Positions 7,603 to 16,241 are shown, counted from the stretch's first letter. The stretch: 54,668 nucleotides of DNA from RGIG3513 sp045658985 (GCA_045658985.1 JAZOWC010000003.1:1-54668); one strand, 5' to 3'. The notes: generated by a model from the sequence alone, not told the origin. Made by a program: numbers and translations.

Positions 7603-9077
7603 TGGAAAAGCAGAATAACACCCCCAAGAAGGGTCTGTTCTCCACTGTTTCGGCACGCCGCGGCACATATCTGGCTCTGATCGTTGTAGTCGCAATCGCA
7701 GTTGCCGTCATGGCCAACGTGCTCGTTCGCAAGCTCCCTCAGCAGTACACCCGTATCGACCTGTCCCAGACTGAGATGTTCACCTTCACCCAGCAGACCA
7801 AGGATATCTGCAAGAACCTGAAATCTGACATTACCCTGTATTTTATCTCCAACTCGGATGAGGGTCACTCCGATCTGTCCAAGTACGTTGAGCAGCTCAT
7901 CACCCGCTACACCGATCTGTCCAAACACATCAAGATAGTCAAGATCGACCCCGCACAGAATCCCACCTTTGTTGCTCAGTACACCACCGCAGCGGTCACC
8001 GACAAGAGCGTTATCGTTGACGGTCCCAACCGCTTCAAGATAGTCGACTTCAATGATATTTTCGTCTACGACGAGAACTCCTATATGTCCACCGGCAAGG
8101 TCGACATGCAGTTTATGGGTGAGCCTGCCATCACCTCGGCCATCAGCTACGTTATCAGCGACGCAGTTCCCATTATGTACGTCACCATGGGTCACAGCGA
8201 GCTTATCCCCGAGGACGGCATTCTCGAGCAGATCTGGGCAGAGGGCTACAGCACCATTGAGATCTCCCTCAACACAGTAGACGCTATCCCCGAGGATGCA
8301 AGCTGTCTGCTCATCGACTGCCCCGAGATCGACATCACCGACAGAGAGCTGCAGATCATCACCGAGTATATGGAAAAGGGCGGCAATCTGTTCTTCATCT
8401 CTGCCAAGGTTGACGACACCATGCCCAACCTGCAGACTCTGATGGCACGTTACGGACTCAGCGCCGTTCCCGGTATGGTCATCGAGGGCAACACCAGCTA
8501 CTATTTCAGCGGCAGACCCTACTTTGTAATGCCCGAGACCAAGTACCACACCGTTACCGCGCCTCTGTATGCCAAGGCTCTGCGCGTTATGACCCGTCAG
8601 GTACAGGGTCTCAAGGCCGATCAGATCGCCGCTCCCGACAACGTACGTCTGACCACCCTGCTGGAGACCTCCTCTCAGGCATATTCCAAGGTATTTGACG
8701 GCACTCTGGAGACTCAGACCTCTCTGGAAAAGACCGACAAGGATATTGCAGGACCCTTTGCGATCGGTGTTACAGCCACCGTCGATAACGCAAACGGCAC
8801 ACAGAGCCGCATAATCTGGCTCAGCGGCTCCGACTTCAACTCGGACGAGGCAGACGCATACGTCTCCGGCTCCAACAGAGATATGGTCATCAACTCTCTG
8901 GCATATCTGTGCGATTGGGAGCAGACCATCTCCATCCGTTCCTCCGACGTGGCTACCGTCAAGCTGGCTCCCTCCACCATCCAGATGATCGTATGGGGCG
9001 CCGTATATCCCGGTATGCTGGTACTCATCCTCCTCATCTGCGGCGCTATCGTATGGCTGAGAAGACGCACGAGGTAA
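7602..9077 (+). CDS. GldG-like auxiliary protein of the ABC-2 system
   Basis: A 491-aa protein with an N-terminal membrane segment (about 20-41), a large extracytoplasmic domain of the ABC-transporter-auxiliary (GldG) type and a C-terminal membrane helix ending in RRRTR. The ATG at 7602 is preferred over the in-frame GTG at 7593 because AAAAAGGAGG ends at 7593, which puts the ATG 8 nt away and the GTG inside the ribosome site. Such proteins resemble an inactive sugar-binding fold and accompany GldA/GldF-type transporters. Function is inferred only from family and context. Confidence 0.85.
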   Translation: MEKQNNTPKKGLFSTVSARRGTYLALIVVVAIAVAVMANVLVRKLPQQYTRIDLSQTEMFTFTQQTKDICKNLKSDITLYFISNSDEGHSDLSKYVEQLITRYTDLSKHIKIVKIDPAQNPTFVAQYTTAAVTDKSVIVDGPNRFKIVDFNDIFVYDENSYMSTGKVDMQFMGEPAITSAISYVISDAVPIMYVTMGHSELIPEDGILEQIWAEGYSTIEISLNTVDAIPEDASCLLIDCPEIDITDRELQIITEYMEKGGNLFFISAKVDDTMPNLQTLMARYGLSAVPGMVIEGNTSYYFSGRPYFVMPETKYHTVTAPLYAKALRVMTRQVQGLKADQIAAPDNVRLTTLLETSSQAYSKVFDGTLETQTSLEKTDKDIAGPFAIGVTATVDNANGTQSRIIWLSGSDFNSDEADAYVSGSNRDMVINSLAYLCDWEQTISIRSSDVATVKLAPSTIQMIVWGAVYPGMLVLILLICGAIVWLRRRTR

Positions 9078-9081
9078 CGGC

Positions 9082-10038
9082 ATGAAAAAGAAAAAAGGTC
9101 TCATAGTTCTCGTATGCGTCCTTGTATTGTTTGTGGGTCTGTACTTTGTACTGGATTCGGGCATCCTTGAAAAAAAGCCCGACACATCAAGCAAGCAGGA
9201 TGATATTCCCCAGATCGATCTGAACATCACCCAGTGGCCCTCCCCCGCAATTACCATTGCTCTCGAGAATGCAACCGGCCGCTACACCTACGATCACAGA
9301 ACATCCGCCGGATGGAAGTGCCTCGAGCACGACAAGTACCCTCTCGACGAGGCAAAGATGAACGATATGGCGGCTATTCTGGGCAAGATGACGGCTACCC
9401 GCCGACTGGTCAAGAATGCCGACAATATGGAGCTGTTCGGACTGAATAACCCCGTTGCCACCGTTTCTTTTGCTTCGGCAACCGGTCTGTCCGCAAACCT
9501 CAAGATCGGTATGCAGAACACTACCACCACCGACTACTACGTGTATCTTGACGGCTCGGATGCTATATTTATGCTGGCATCCAGCTACGTGGATTATTTC
9601 CTCACCGATCTTATCAGCAACGTTATCGTGCCCGAGTTCCCCGAGATCGCGGCGGCTGAGGTCAAAAAGGCAGTCTACGAGGCCGAGGGCATCAGCTTTT
9701 CGGCAACAAGACTGATCTCCAACAACTCTGCTCACGCAGGACTGATGAACGCAATCAACTCCATGTACGTGTCCTCCGTTGTGGATCCCTACACCGAGGA
9801 TCTGGCTCAGTACGGACTGGATGACCCCGATATCGTGGCAAGCTTCATCTACGAAAAGACCGAAGGCGGCGTGGGTAGAGGCGAGAAGGAGTTTACCATC
9901 AAAATCGGTGACAAGGATCCCGCAGACGACAGATACCGCTATATTACGCTGTCCGACTATCCCAACACGGTCTACCGCATATTCTATATGAGTCTTGACC
10001 GTCTCCTTGAGGCCGGAAAAGCCCTCCCCAAGCAGTAA
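9082..10038 (+). CDS. DUF4340 protein of the Gld-like ABC operon
   Basis: A 318-aa protein with a basic N terminus (MKKKKG) and one hydrophobic anchor at about 6-27, then an extracytoplasmic mixed alpha/beta region. It contains two copies of a motif in which a leucine-glycine turn precedes Asn/Asp-Pro (FGLNNP near residue 115 and YGLDDP near 248), as expected for DUF4340 repeats. The start lies 4 nt after the GldG-like stop. The domain is a regular partner of GldG-like proteins; its biochemical role is not known. An intrinsic terminator closes the operon. Confidence 0.8.
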   Translation: MKKKKGLIVLVCVLVLFVGLYFVLDSGILEKKPDTSSKQDDIPQIDLNITQWPSPAITIALENATGRYTYDHRTSAGWKCLEHDKYPLDEAKMNDMAAILGKMTATRRLVKNADNMELFGLNNPVATVSFASATGLSANLKIGMQNTTTTDYYVYLDGSDAIFMLASSYVDYFLTDLISNVIVPEFPEIAAAEVKKAVYEAEGISFSATRLISNNSAHAGLMNAINSMYVSSVVDPYTEDLAQYGLDDPDIVASFIYEKTEGGVGRGEKEFTIKIGDKDPADDRYRYITLSDYPNTVYRIFYMSLDRLLEAGKALPKQ

Positions 10039-10054
10039 AATCCATACAGTGTAT

Positions 10055-10085
10055 AAAGACAGAGAGCGATATGCTCTCTGTCTTT
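10055..10085 (+). terminator. Terminator of the ABC export operon
   Basis: A perfect 13-bp stem (10055-10067 with 10073-10085), 5-nt loop and a following T, 17 bp after the DUF4340 stop. Confidence 0.85.
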
Positions 10086-10205
10086 TGTTGTGTATGGGGA
10101 TGCGTGCGGCGGGGCGCGGTGCATGTGAGACATATCGGCGCGGATGGGAGACTGCGGCCTTCGTGCACCGGGCGAGTACGGCGGGGATTTTTTGTCCGCT
10201 ATGGG

Positions 10206-10234
10206 TTGAAAAAACTGTTTTTGTATGGTATAAA
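10206..10234 (+). promoter_or_regulatory. Promoter candidate upstream of pheB (distal)
   Basis: TTGAAA (10206-10211), 17-bp spacer, TATAAA (10229-10234). If used it gives a leader of about 175 nt before pheB. Confidence 0.45.
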
Positions 10235-10348
10235 TATGATAGTTTGGTATGCCGATTTGTTTTCTGTCGGGAGACTGTGTGCGGCGGACGGACGGGAGCA
10301 TCTTCCCGCAGTCATTCGTCCGAACAGGGACCGTATTACACCCGCCGT

Positions 10349-10378
10349 GAGACAGCATGGGGCATAAATCAGTATAAT
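10349..10378 (+). promoter_or_regulatory. Promoter candidate upstream of pheB (proximal)
   Basis: A consensus TATAAT (10373-10378) with a weak GAGACA (10349-10354) 18 bp upstream. It would give a leader of about 30 nt. Confidence 0.45.
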
Positions 10379-10415
10379 TTTGAAAATTAAATAAAGCGCA
10401 GAAGGAGAGTTTTTT

Positions 10416-10862
10416 ATGGAACAGGCCGAACGTTACTATATCGTTCACGAAAACGCACTTCCCCGCGGTCTCAAGCAGGTTTGCGAGGTTCGGGCTCTGC
10501 TTATTCAAGGACAGGCAAAGAACATCACCGAGGCCGTCAAGGCTGTAGGCATCAGCCGCAGCGAGTACTACAAGTACCGTGACAGCGTAGAAGTGTACAC
10601 CAGAGAGTATCAGGATAATATCATCACCCTGCAGGCAGTTCTGACCGACCGTGCAGGTGTTCTTTCCAGCTTCCTCAACGCGGTGGCCCGCGCAGGCGGC
10701 AACGTGCTCACCGTCAACCAGAACATTCCCATAGACGGCGCAGCCGGCATCACTCTGTCGGTCAACACCGCCGATATGCGTCTCAAGATAGAGACTCTGA
10801 TGAAGCGTCTGCTGGCTCTTGACGGCGTGCAGAGCGCACAGATACTGCAGGGCCGCAGATAA
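10416..10862 (+). CDS. pheB: ACT domain-containing protein, PheB family
   Basis: A 148-aa cytoplasmic protein of typical PheB (UPF0735) length. Residues about 1-65 form a helix-turn-helix-like N-terminal region (NITEAVKAVGISRSEYYKY), and residues about 70-145 an ACT domain (LTDRAGVLSSFLN) of the kind that binds amino acids. PheB proteins have been linked to aromatic amino acid metabolism, but their direct function is unproven; the fold suggests a small amino-acid-responsive regulator. Start follows GAAGGAG. It stands alone, followed by the tRNA-Pro gene. Confidence 0.88.
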   Translation: MEQAERYYIVHENALPRGLKQVCEVRALLIQGQAKNITEAVKAVGISRSEYYKYRDSVEVYTREYQDNIITLQAVLTDRAGVLSSFLNAVARAGGNVLTVNQNIPIDGAAGITLSVNTADMRLKIETLMKRLLALDGVQSAQILQGRR

Positions 10863-10951
10863 AGGTATTTTTTCGGGTGTGAGATGCATATTTATGGCAG
10901 GGAAACATAAGTATTGTATACATCCGTGAGGTTTTAGGGCATAACATAATA

Positions 10952-10980
10952 TTGACAATCGGGATGCAGGGGTGTATAAT
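10952..10980 (+). promoter_or_regulatory. Consensus sigma-A promoter of tRNA-Pro
   Basis: A perfect consensus promoter: TTGACA (10952-10957), 17-bp spacer, TATAAT (10975-10980). Transcription should start near 10987, 13 nt before the tRNA. Confidence 0.85.
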
Positions 10981-10999
10981 ACATCTAATCCCGATTTTT

Positions 11000-11075
11000 C
11001 GGGGTGTAGCTCAGCTGGTAGAGCGCTTGGTTCGGGACCAAGAGGCCGTGTGTTCAAGTCACATCACTCCGACCA
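11000..11075 (+). tRNA. tRNA-Pro(CGG)
   Basis: A 76-nt cloverleaf including an encoded CCA (11073-11075). The acceptor stem pairs CGGGGTG with CACTCCG (one G-T pair), the anticodon stem pairs CTTGG with CCAAG, and the loop TTCGGGA places CGG at the anticodon. The T loop is TTCAAGT. It reads the proline codon CCG. Confidence 0.95.
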
Positions 11076-11081
11076 CCTTTG

Positions 11082-11110
11082 ATCGACAAGACTCTACGAG
11101 GCTTGTCGAT
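11082..11110 (+). terminator. Hairpin after tRNA-Pro
   Basis: A 9-bp stem (11082-11090 with 11102-11110) with an 11-nt loop, followed by a T-rich stretch. It ends the tRNA transcript or partly attenuates readthrough into ilvE, for which no clear separate promoter is visible. Confidence 0.6.
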
Positions 11111-11166
11111 TTCTGTCATTTTATAGATTTCAAATATATTTATATACCTGAAAGGCGGCAAAAATT

Positions 11167-12243
11167 ATGAAGTACAATTTCACAGTTCAGCGTACAACTG
11201 CACCCAAGCAGAAACCCAATCCCGATACACTACGCTTCGGCAAGCAGTTTACCGACCACATGTTTATGATGGACTGGTCCACCGAGAAGGGCTGGCACGA
11301 CGGAAGAATCATTCCCTACGGCCCCATCGCTCTAGACCCCGCCGCCTCCGTCCTACACTACTCCCAGCAGATGTTCGAGGGTCTGAAGGCTTATAAGACC
11401 GAAGACGGCCGCATCCTTCTGTTCCGCCCCGACATGAACGCTAAGCGTACCAACGCTACCAACGAGCGTATGTGCATCCCCGAGCTGCCCGAAGACCTGT
11501 TCATCGAGGCTGTCAAGGCTATCGTTGACATGGAGCGCGACTGGATCCCCGAGAAGTTCGGCACCAGCCTCTACATCCGCCCCTTCATCTTTGCAGACGA
11601 AGCATTCCTGGGCGTTCACGCAGCTCATCACTACAAGTTCTGCATCATTCTCTCCCCCGTTGGCCCCTACTACGAAAGCTCTGACGGCGGCCTGACCGCA
11701 AACAGCATTTTCGTTGAACAGCATTACGTCCGTGCCGTACCCGGCGGCACCGGCTATGCAAAGGTCGGCGGCAACTACGCAGGCTCCCTCAAGGCTCAGC
11801 AGAAGGCAGCCGAGAAGGGCTGTGAGCAGGTTCTGTGGCTCGACTCCATCGAGCACGACTACGTTGAGGAGATCGGTACCTCCAATGCATTCTTCGTGAT
11901 CGACAACGAGATCATCACCGCTCCTCTGGCCGGCACCATCCTGCCCGGTATCACCCGTAACTCTGTCCTGGCTCTGCTGAGAAAGTGGGGCATGAACGTC
12001 TCCGAGCGCCGTCTGAAGATCAGCGACGTTATCAAGGCAGGCGAAGAAGGCAGACTTCAGGAGGTATTCGCAACCGGTACCGCTGCTGTTATTTCTCCTG
12101 TCGGCAAGCTGGTATTCGAGGATAAGAGCTTCACTATCGGCAACGGCGGCGTAGGCGAGCTGGCAAACAAGCTGTACACCACCCTCTACGGCATCCAGAC
12201 CGGCAAGGTCGAGGATGACATGGGCTGGACACTCAGTCTGTAA
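11167..12243 (+). CDS. ilvE: Branched-chain amino acid aminotransferase
   Basis: A 358-aa fold-type IV PLP enzyme that interconverts Leu, Ile and Val with their 2-oxo acids in the cytoplasm. The PLP lysine is in YAKVGGNYAG (K199), followed by the family motifs EEIGTSNAFFV and a phosphate-cup region with TGTAAVISPVG. Length matches the longer BCAT group (IlvE type II). The gene starts at ATG after AAAGGCGG. It precedes a LeuA-like gene across a terminator, and together they suggest a link to branched-chain 2-oxo acids. No T-box leader is recognisable in the 90-bp gap upstream. Confidence 0.93.
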   Translation: MKYNFTVQRTTAPKQKPNPDTLRFGKQFTDHMFMMDWSTEKGWHDGRIIPYGPIALDPAASVLHYSQQMFEGLKAYKTEDGRILLFRPDMNAKRTNATNERMCIPELPEDLFIEAVKAIVDMERDWIPEKFGTSLYIRPFIFADEAFLGVHAAHHYKFCIILSPVGPYYESSDGGLTANSIFVEQHYVRAVPGGTGYAKVGGNYAGSLKAQQKAAEKGCEQVLWLDSIEHDYVEEIGTSNAFFVIDNEIITAPLAGTILPGITRNSVLALLRKWGMNVSERRLKISDVIKAGEEGRLQEVFATGTAAVISPVGKLVFEDKSFTIGNGGVGELANKLYTTLYGIQTGKVEDDMGWTLSL

Positions 12244-12257
12244 ATCATAACATTTGC

Positions 12258-12293
12258 ATGCGCTTCGGGTAACGCACAGTTCTCGAAGCGCAT
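12258..12293 (+). terminator. Terminator after ilvE
   Basis: A perfect 10-bp stem (12258-12267 with 12284-12293), 16-nt loop, then TTTTT. The next gene starts 28 bp later without room for a normal promoter, so partial readthrough is likely. Confidence 0.75.
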
Positions 12294-12321
12294 TTTTTAA
12301 TCAAACGGAGGAATCTGTATT

Positions 12322-13725
12322 ATGAACACCATAAAAATATCCGATATATCCCTGCGCATCAGCGACGAGGCTCTGTCCTCCTCTCTCAGCTTCAAGGAGA
12401 AGCTGGAGATCGCCAAGCTGCTCGAAAAGCTGGACGTTGACGTTATTGAGACCGGATACGTCACCGAGGAGGCTGCCGACGCAGTGCTGATGCGCACTCT
12501 GGCATCCACCGTCAAGGGTGCTGTTCTGTCCGCTCCCGTCTCACCCGACCCCGCCTCGGTACAGCGCACATGGGATGCTCTGCAGAAGGCACAGAACAAG
12601 CGCCTCAACCTGATCGCTCCCACCTCCACCGTACAGATGGAGTACATCTGCCATATGAAGTCCAAGGTCATGCTTGAGAAGATCGCCGAGTGCGTCAAGC
12701 TGGCTGCATCTCTGGGCGCTGAGGTAGAGTTTACCGCCGAGGACGCAACCCGCTCTGACAAGGATTTCCTCTCCGCAGCCATCACCACCGCAGTAGAATG
12801 CGGCGCAACCGTAGTCACCCTCTGCGATGCTACCGGCGAGATGCTGCCCGAGGAGGTATCCGCCTTTATCACCGAGCTCAAGGCCGCCTGCCCCGCTCTG
12901 GAGGGCGTACAGCTGTCCTTTGAGTGCAAGGATTCCCTCGGTCTGGCATCCGGCGTATGTCTCGCCGCCGCAAAAGCAGGCGCAAACCAGATCAAGGTGG
13001 CTTCCTGCGGAATCACCGGTTACACATCTCTGGAGAAGTTCATGCATATTCTTCAGGTTCGCCGCGACACTCTGGGATTTGAGAGCGGAATCAAGTACAC
13101 CGAGCTGCAGCGCACCTGCCAGCGTCTTGAGGCGCTGACCGGTCACACCGGCAGACTGTCCGCCGCCGACGAGAACGAAGAAAAGACCGAGCTGACCACC
13201 GATTCGGATATGACCACCGTCCGCCGCCGTCTCAGCGCACTGGGCTACGACGTGTCCGATGAGGATATGGCAAGGATCTACACCCTGTTTATGGAGCTGG
13301 CCGCAAAGAAGAAGGTTGACGACCGCGATCTGGAGGCTCTGGTAGCCGAGAGCGCACGTCAGGTGGCTCCCACCTATCAGCTGGAGAGCTTTGTTATCAA
13401 CAGCGGCTCCTCCATCTCCTCCACCGCATTTATTCAGGTCAACCGCAAGGGTGTGCCCCTGCAGACCGTTTCTATTGGCGACGGCCCTATCGATGCCGCA
13501 TTTTTGGCTATAGACCAGCTGCTGGGTCATCATTTTGAGCTTGAGGACTTCCGTATTCAGGCTGTTACCGAGGGCCGCGAGGCTCAGGGCGACGCCGTCG
13601 TCAAGCTCCGCGCAAACGGCAAGCTGTACTCGGGCAGAGGTCTTTCCACCGACATCATTGAGGCATCTATCCGTGCATACCTCAGCGCCGTCAACAAGAT
13701 CGTACATGAGGAAAACGCACGATGA
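12322..13725 (+). CDS. LeuA-like DRE-TIM protein lacking metal ligands
   Basis: A 467-aa protein with the layout of 2-isopropylmalate synthase: a TIM-barrel domain (about 1-270), a linker and a LeuA regulatory domain (about 355-467). The barrel start DISLRISDE aligns with the usual DTTLRDGEQ, keeping R12 but losing the metal-ligand Asp, and the usual HxHND is replaced by E201-C-K-D-S. The GxGERxGN loop is also absent (SCGITGYTS). The motif EDATRSD and the C-terminal regulatory domain are kept. I infer that the canonical metal-dependent condensation with acetyl-CoA is lost. It overlaps the next gene by 4 nt, indicating a shared role. True leuA activity is unlikely, so no symbol is given. Confidence 0.85.
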   Translation: MNTIKISDISLRISDEALSSSLSFKEKLEIAKLLEKLDVDVIETGYVTEEAADAVLMRTLASTVKGAVLSAPVSPDPASVQRTWDALQKAQNKRLNLIAPTSTVQMEYICHMKSKVMLEKIAECVKLAASLGAEVEFTAEDATRSDKDFLSAAITTAVECGATVVTLCDATGEMLPEEVSAFITELKAACPALEGVQLSFECKDSLGLASGVCLAAAKAGANQIKVASCGITGYTSLEKFMHILQVRRDTLGFESGIKYTELQRTCQRLEALTGHTGRLSAADENEEKTELTTDSDMTTVRRRLSALGYDVSDEDMARIYTLFMELAAKKKVDDRDLEALVAESARQVAPTYQLESFVINSGSSISSTAFIQVNRKGVPLQTVSIGDGPIDAAFLAIDQLLGHHFELEDFRIQAVTEGREAQGDAVVKLRANGKLYSGRGLSTDIIEASIRAYLSAVNKIVHEENAR

Positions 13726-16229
13726 AGCTGAGTTTTTACACCGGCGGCTGGCCCAATCTCTCATGGAGTGACGCCTGCAAGACTGCCGCCGATATGGAAA
13801 TGCAGGGTGTTGAGCTGCTCTACTCCAAGGTAGAGGCCGCTCCCCTGCTGGAGGGCGTCAACGCGGGCAGCAACCGCAGAAAGTTCGTCCGCGCCTTCAA
13901 CGAATCTAATCTCGAGTGCCCCTGCATTACCGTTCAGGTGGGCAAGGGTTCTATAGAGTCCGTGCTTGCCGAGGCACGCAACTGCATCCATCTGGCAAGC
14001 CTGCTGCAGATCCCCAACGTATGTCTGGGTATGGATATCCTCAGCGATGAGGACGAGCAGCGCATCGTGACCGTCATCGGTCAGCTTCTGCCCACCGCCG
14101 TACAATCCAACATCATTCTGCTGGTTGAGACCACCGGTCTGTACTCGGATACATCCCGCATCTGCAAGATGCTGGACAGATTTGCCAGCGACAATCTGGC
14201 CGCTCTGTGGAATCTCCACGATCCCCACTATTTTGGCGGCGAGACTCCCGACAAGACCATCCGCAATCTGGGCGCATACGTCCGTCACGTGCGTATCTGC
14301 GACTCCGAAAAGAGCGAACTTGGCCCCGTATACTGTCTGATGGGCGAGGGCGACCTGCCCGTTGAGAAGATCCTCGTGGCTCTGCGCAGTATCGACTACA
14401 AGGGTCACATCTCCCTCTGCCGCGCTCCCGAGAATGCAGGTATTACCGACACCGATATTATCCTGCCCCAGTTTACCAACGCTATGGAGATACACTCGGA
14501 CAAGCAGCGCTCCCGCAAGGCTCTGTACGAGAACAAGACCGGCACGGGCAAGTTCATCTGGCAGAAGGACGTGCTGCTGGATATGACCTTCTCTCAGGTG
14601 TTGGACACTCTGGTTGAAACCTTCCCCAACCAGTATGCATTCCGTTTTACCACCCTCAACTACACACGCACCTATGAGGAATTCCGCGAGGACGTGGACA
14701 CCTTTGCCCGTGCGCTGGTGGCTCTGGGCGTGACCGCAGGTGACAAGGTTGCCGTATGGAGCACCAACCTGCCCCAGTGGTATATCGCATTCTGGGCAAC
14801 GGTCAAGCTGGGTGCCGTTCTGGTCACCATGAACACCGCATACAAGATCCGTGAGGCCGAGTATCTGCTCAGGCAGGCCGACGTTCACACCCTCATTATG
14901 TGCGACAACTACCGCGACAGCAACTACGTGGAGATCATGAAGGAGCTGTGCCCCGAGCTGCAGTATCAGGATGCCAACAAGCCTCTGCACTGCACGCGCC
15001 TGCCCTTCCTGCGCCACATCATTACTCTGGAGTCCAAGCAGAAGGGCTGTCTGACCTGGCAGGATGCGGTCGCATTCTCCGCTCAGGTGCCCAAGGATGA
15101 GGTATACCGTCTGGCTGCAAACGTGCAACCCGACGACGTGTGCAATATGCAGTACACCTCGGGTACCACCGGCTTCCCCAAGGGCGTTATGCTCACCCAC
15201 CGCAACATCGTCAACAACGGCAAGTGCATCGGCGACCGTATGGATCTGTCCACCGCCGACCGTATGATGATTCAGGTGCCTATGTTCCATTGCTTCGGCA
15301 TGGTTCTGGCAATGACCGCCGCTATGACCCACAGCGCAATGCTGTCGCCCATCCCCTACTTCTCCCCCAAATCCTCTCTGGCCTGCATCAAGCAGGAGCG
15401 CATTACCTGCTTCCACGGCGTGCCCACTATGTTTATCGCTCTGCTGGAGCACAAGGACTTTAATCCTGCCGACTTCAGCTATATGCGTACGGGCATCATG
15501 GCAGGTTCTCCCTGCCCCATCGCCGTCATGAAGGACGTGGTGGAAAAGATGAACATGAAGGAGATCACCATCGTCTACGGTCAGACCGAGTCCTCTCCCG
15601 GCTGCACCATGTCCAGCACCGACGATCCTCTGGAGGTACGTGTATCCACAGTCGGCAGACCTCTGCCCGAGATCGAGTGCAAGATAGTCGATCCCGAGAC
15701 AGGTCTTGAGTGCCCCGACGGCGTCAACGGTGAGTTTGTGGCTCGCGGCTACAACCTGATGAAGGGCTACTACAAGATGCCCGACGCCACCTCCTCCACC
15801 ATCGATGCCGACGGCTGGCTCCACACCGGAGACCTGGCCTGCCGCACACCCGAGGGTAACTTCCGTATCACCGGCCGACTGAAGGATATGATCATCCGCG
15901 GCGGTGAGAACATCTACCCCAAGGAGATCGAGGAGTTCCTCTACACCCATCCCAAGATCAAGGACGTTCAGGTCATCGGCGTGCCCTCCGAGCAGTTCGG
16001 CGAGGAGATAATGGCAAGCATCATCCTCAAGCAGGGCGAAGAAATGACCGAAAAAGAGGTCAAGGATTACGTCTATGCCAATATGGCAAAGCACAAGGTC
16101 CCCTCTTTTGTTGACTTTGTGGACGCATTCCCCATGAACGCCGCAGGCAAGATCCTCAAGTACAAGATGCGCGAGGATGCTGTCAAAAAGCTGGGTCTGC
16201 AGAAGGCCGCCTCCATCGAAACCGCGTAA
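13722..16229 (+). CDS. Fusion: xylose isomerase-like TIM barrel + acyl-CoA synthetase
   Basis: An 835-aa two-domain protein. Residues about 1-262 form a sugar-phosphate isomerase/epimerase-type TIM barrel with VETTG, WNLHDPH and HVRICD at expected metal sites; at the last strand, where a Glu is usual, the sequence is ISLCRAPE. Residues about 285-835 form an AMP-forming acyl-CoA synthetase with YTSGTTGFPKG (near 478), YGQTESSPG, GWLHTGDLA, GRLKDMIIRGGENIYP and the catalytic Lys in AGKILKYK (near 810). All ligase motifs look intact, so an acyl-AMP and acyl-CoA reaction is likely. Start overlaps the LeuA-like stop by 4 nt (ATGA). The substrate is unknown, and fusion with an isomerase barrel is unusual. 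A strong terminator follows. Confidence 0.88.
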   Translation: MKLSFYTGGWPNLSWSDACKTAADMEMQGVELLYSKVEAAPLLEGVNAGSNRRKFVRAFNESNLECPCITVQVGKGSIESVLAEARNCIHLASLLQIPNVCLGMDILSDEDEQRIVTVIGQLLPTAVQSNIILLVETTGLYSDTSRICKMLDRFASDNLAALWNLHDPHYFGGETPDKTIRNLGAYVRHVRICDSEKSELGPVYCLMGEGDLPVEKILVALRSIDYKGHISLCRAPENAGITDTDIILPQFTNAMEIHSDKQRSRKALYENKTGTGKFIWQKDVLLDMTFSQVLDTLVETFPNQYAFRFTTLNYTRTYEEFREDVDTFARALVALGVTAGDKVAVWSTNLPQWYIAFWATVKLGAVLVTMNTAYKIREAEYLLRQADVHTLIMCDNYRDSNYVEIMKELCPELQYQDANKPLHCTRLPFLRHIITLESKQKGCLTWQDAVAFSAQVPKDEVYRLAANVQPDDVCNMQYTSGTTGFPKGVMLTHRNIVNNGKCIGDRMDLSTADRMMIQVPMFHCFGMVLAMTAAMTHSAMLSPIPYFSPKSSLACIKQERITCFHGVPTMFIALLEHKDFNPADFSYMRTGIMAGSPCPIAVMKDVVEKMNMKEITIVYGQTESSPGCTMSSTDDPLEVRVSTVGRPLPEIECKIVDPETGLECPDGVNGEFVARGYNLMKGYYKMPDATSSTIDADGWLHTGDLACRTPEGNFRITGRLKDMIIRGGENIYPKEIEEFLYTHPKIKDVQVIGVPSEQFGEEIMASIILKQGEEMTEKEVKDYVYANMAKHKVPSFVDFVDAFPMNAAGKILKYKMREDAVKKLGLQKAASIETA

Positions 16230-16241
16230 AAACACAAATAT

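Larger units (their letters stand above)
10086..10415 (+). other. 330-bp non-coding stretch before pheB
   Basis: No plausible protein gene is seen. It holds two promoter candidates (10206-10234 and 10349-10378) and an imperfect hairpin with outer arms CGGACG/CGTCCG and inner arms GGGA/TCCC (about 10274-10322). A structured leader is possible if the upstream promoter is used, but I recognise no known riboswitch. Confidence 0.5.

Noticed and set aside
11076..11166. A T-box leader before ilvE
   Set aside because: The gap is only 91 bp, with one simple hairpin and no T-box sequence; it is better explained as the tRNA-Pro terminator.
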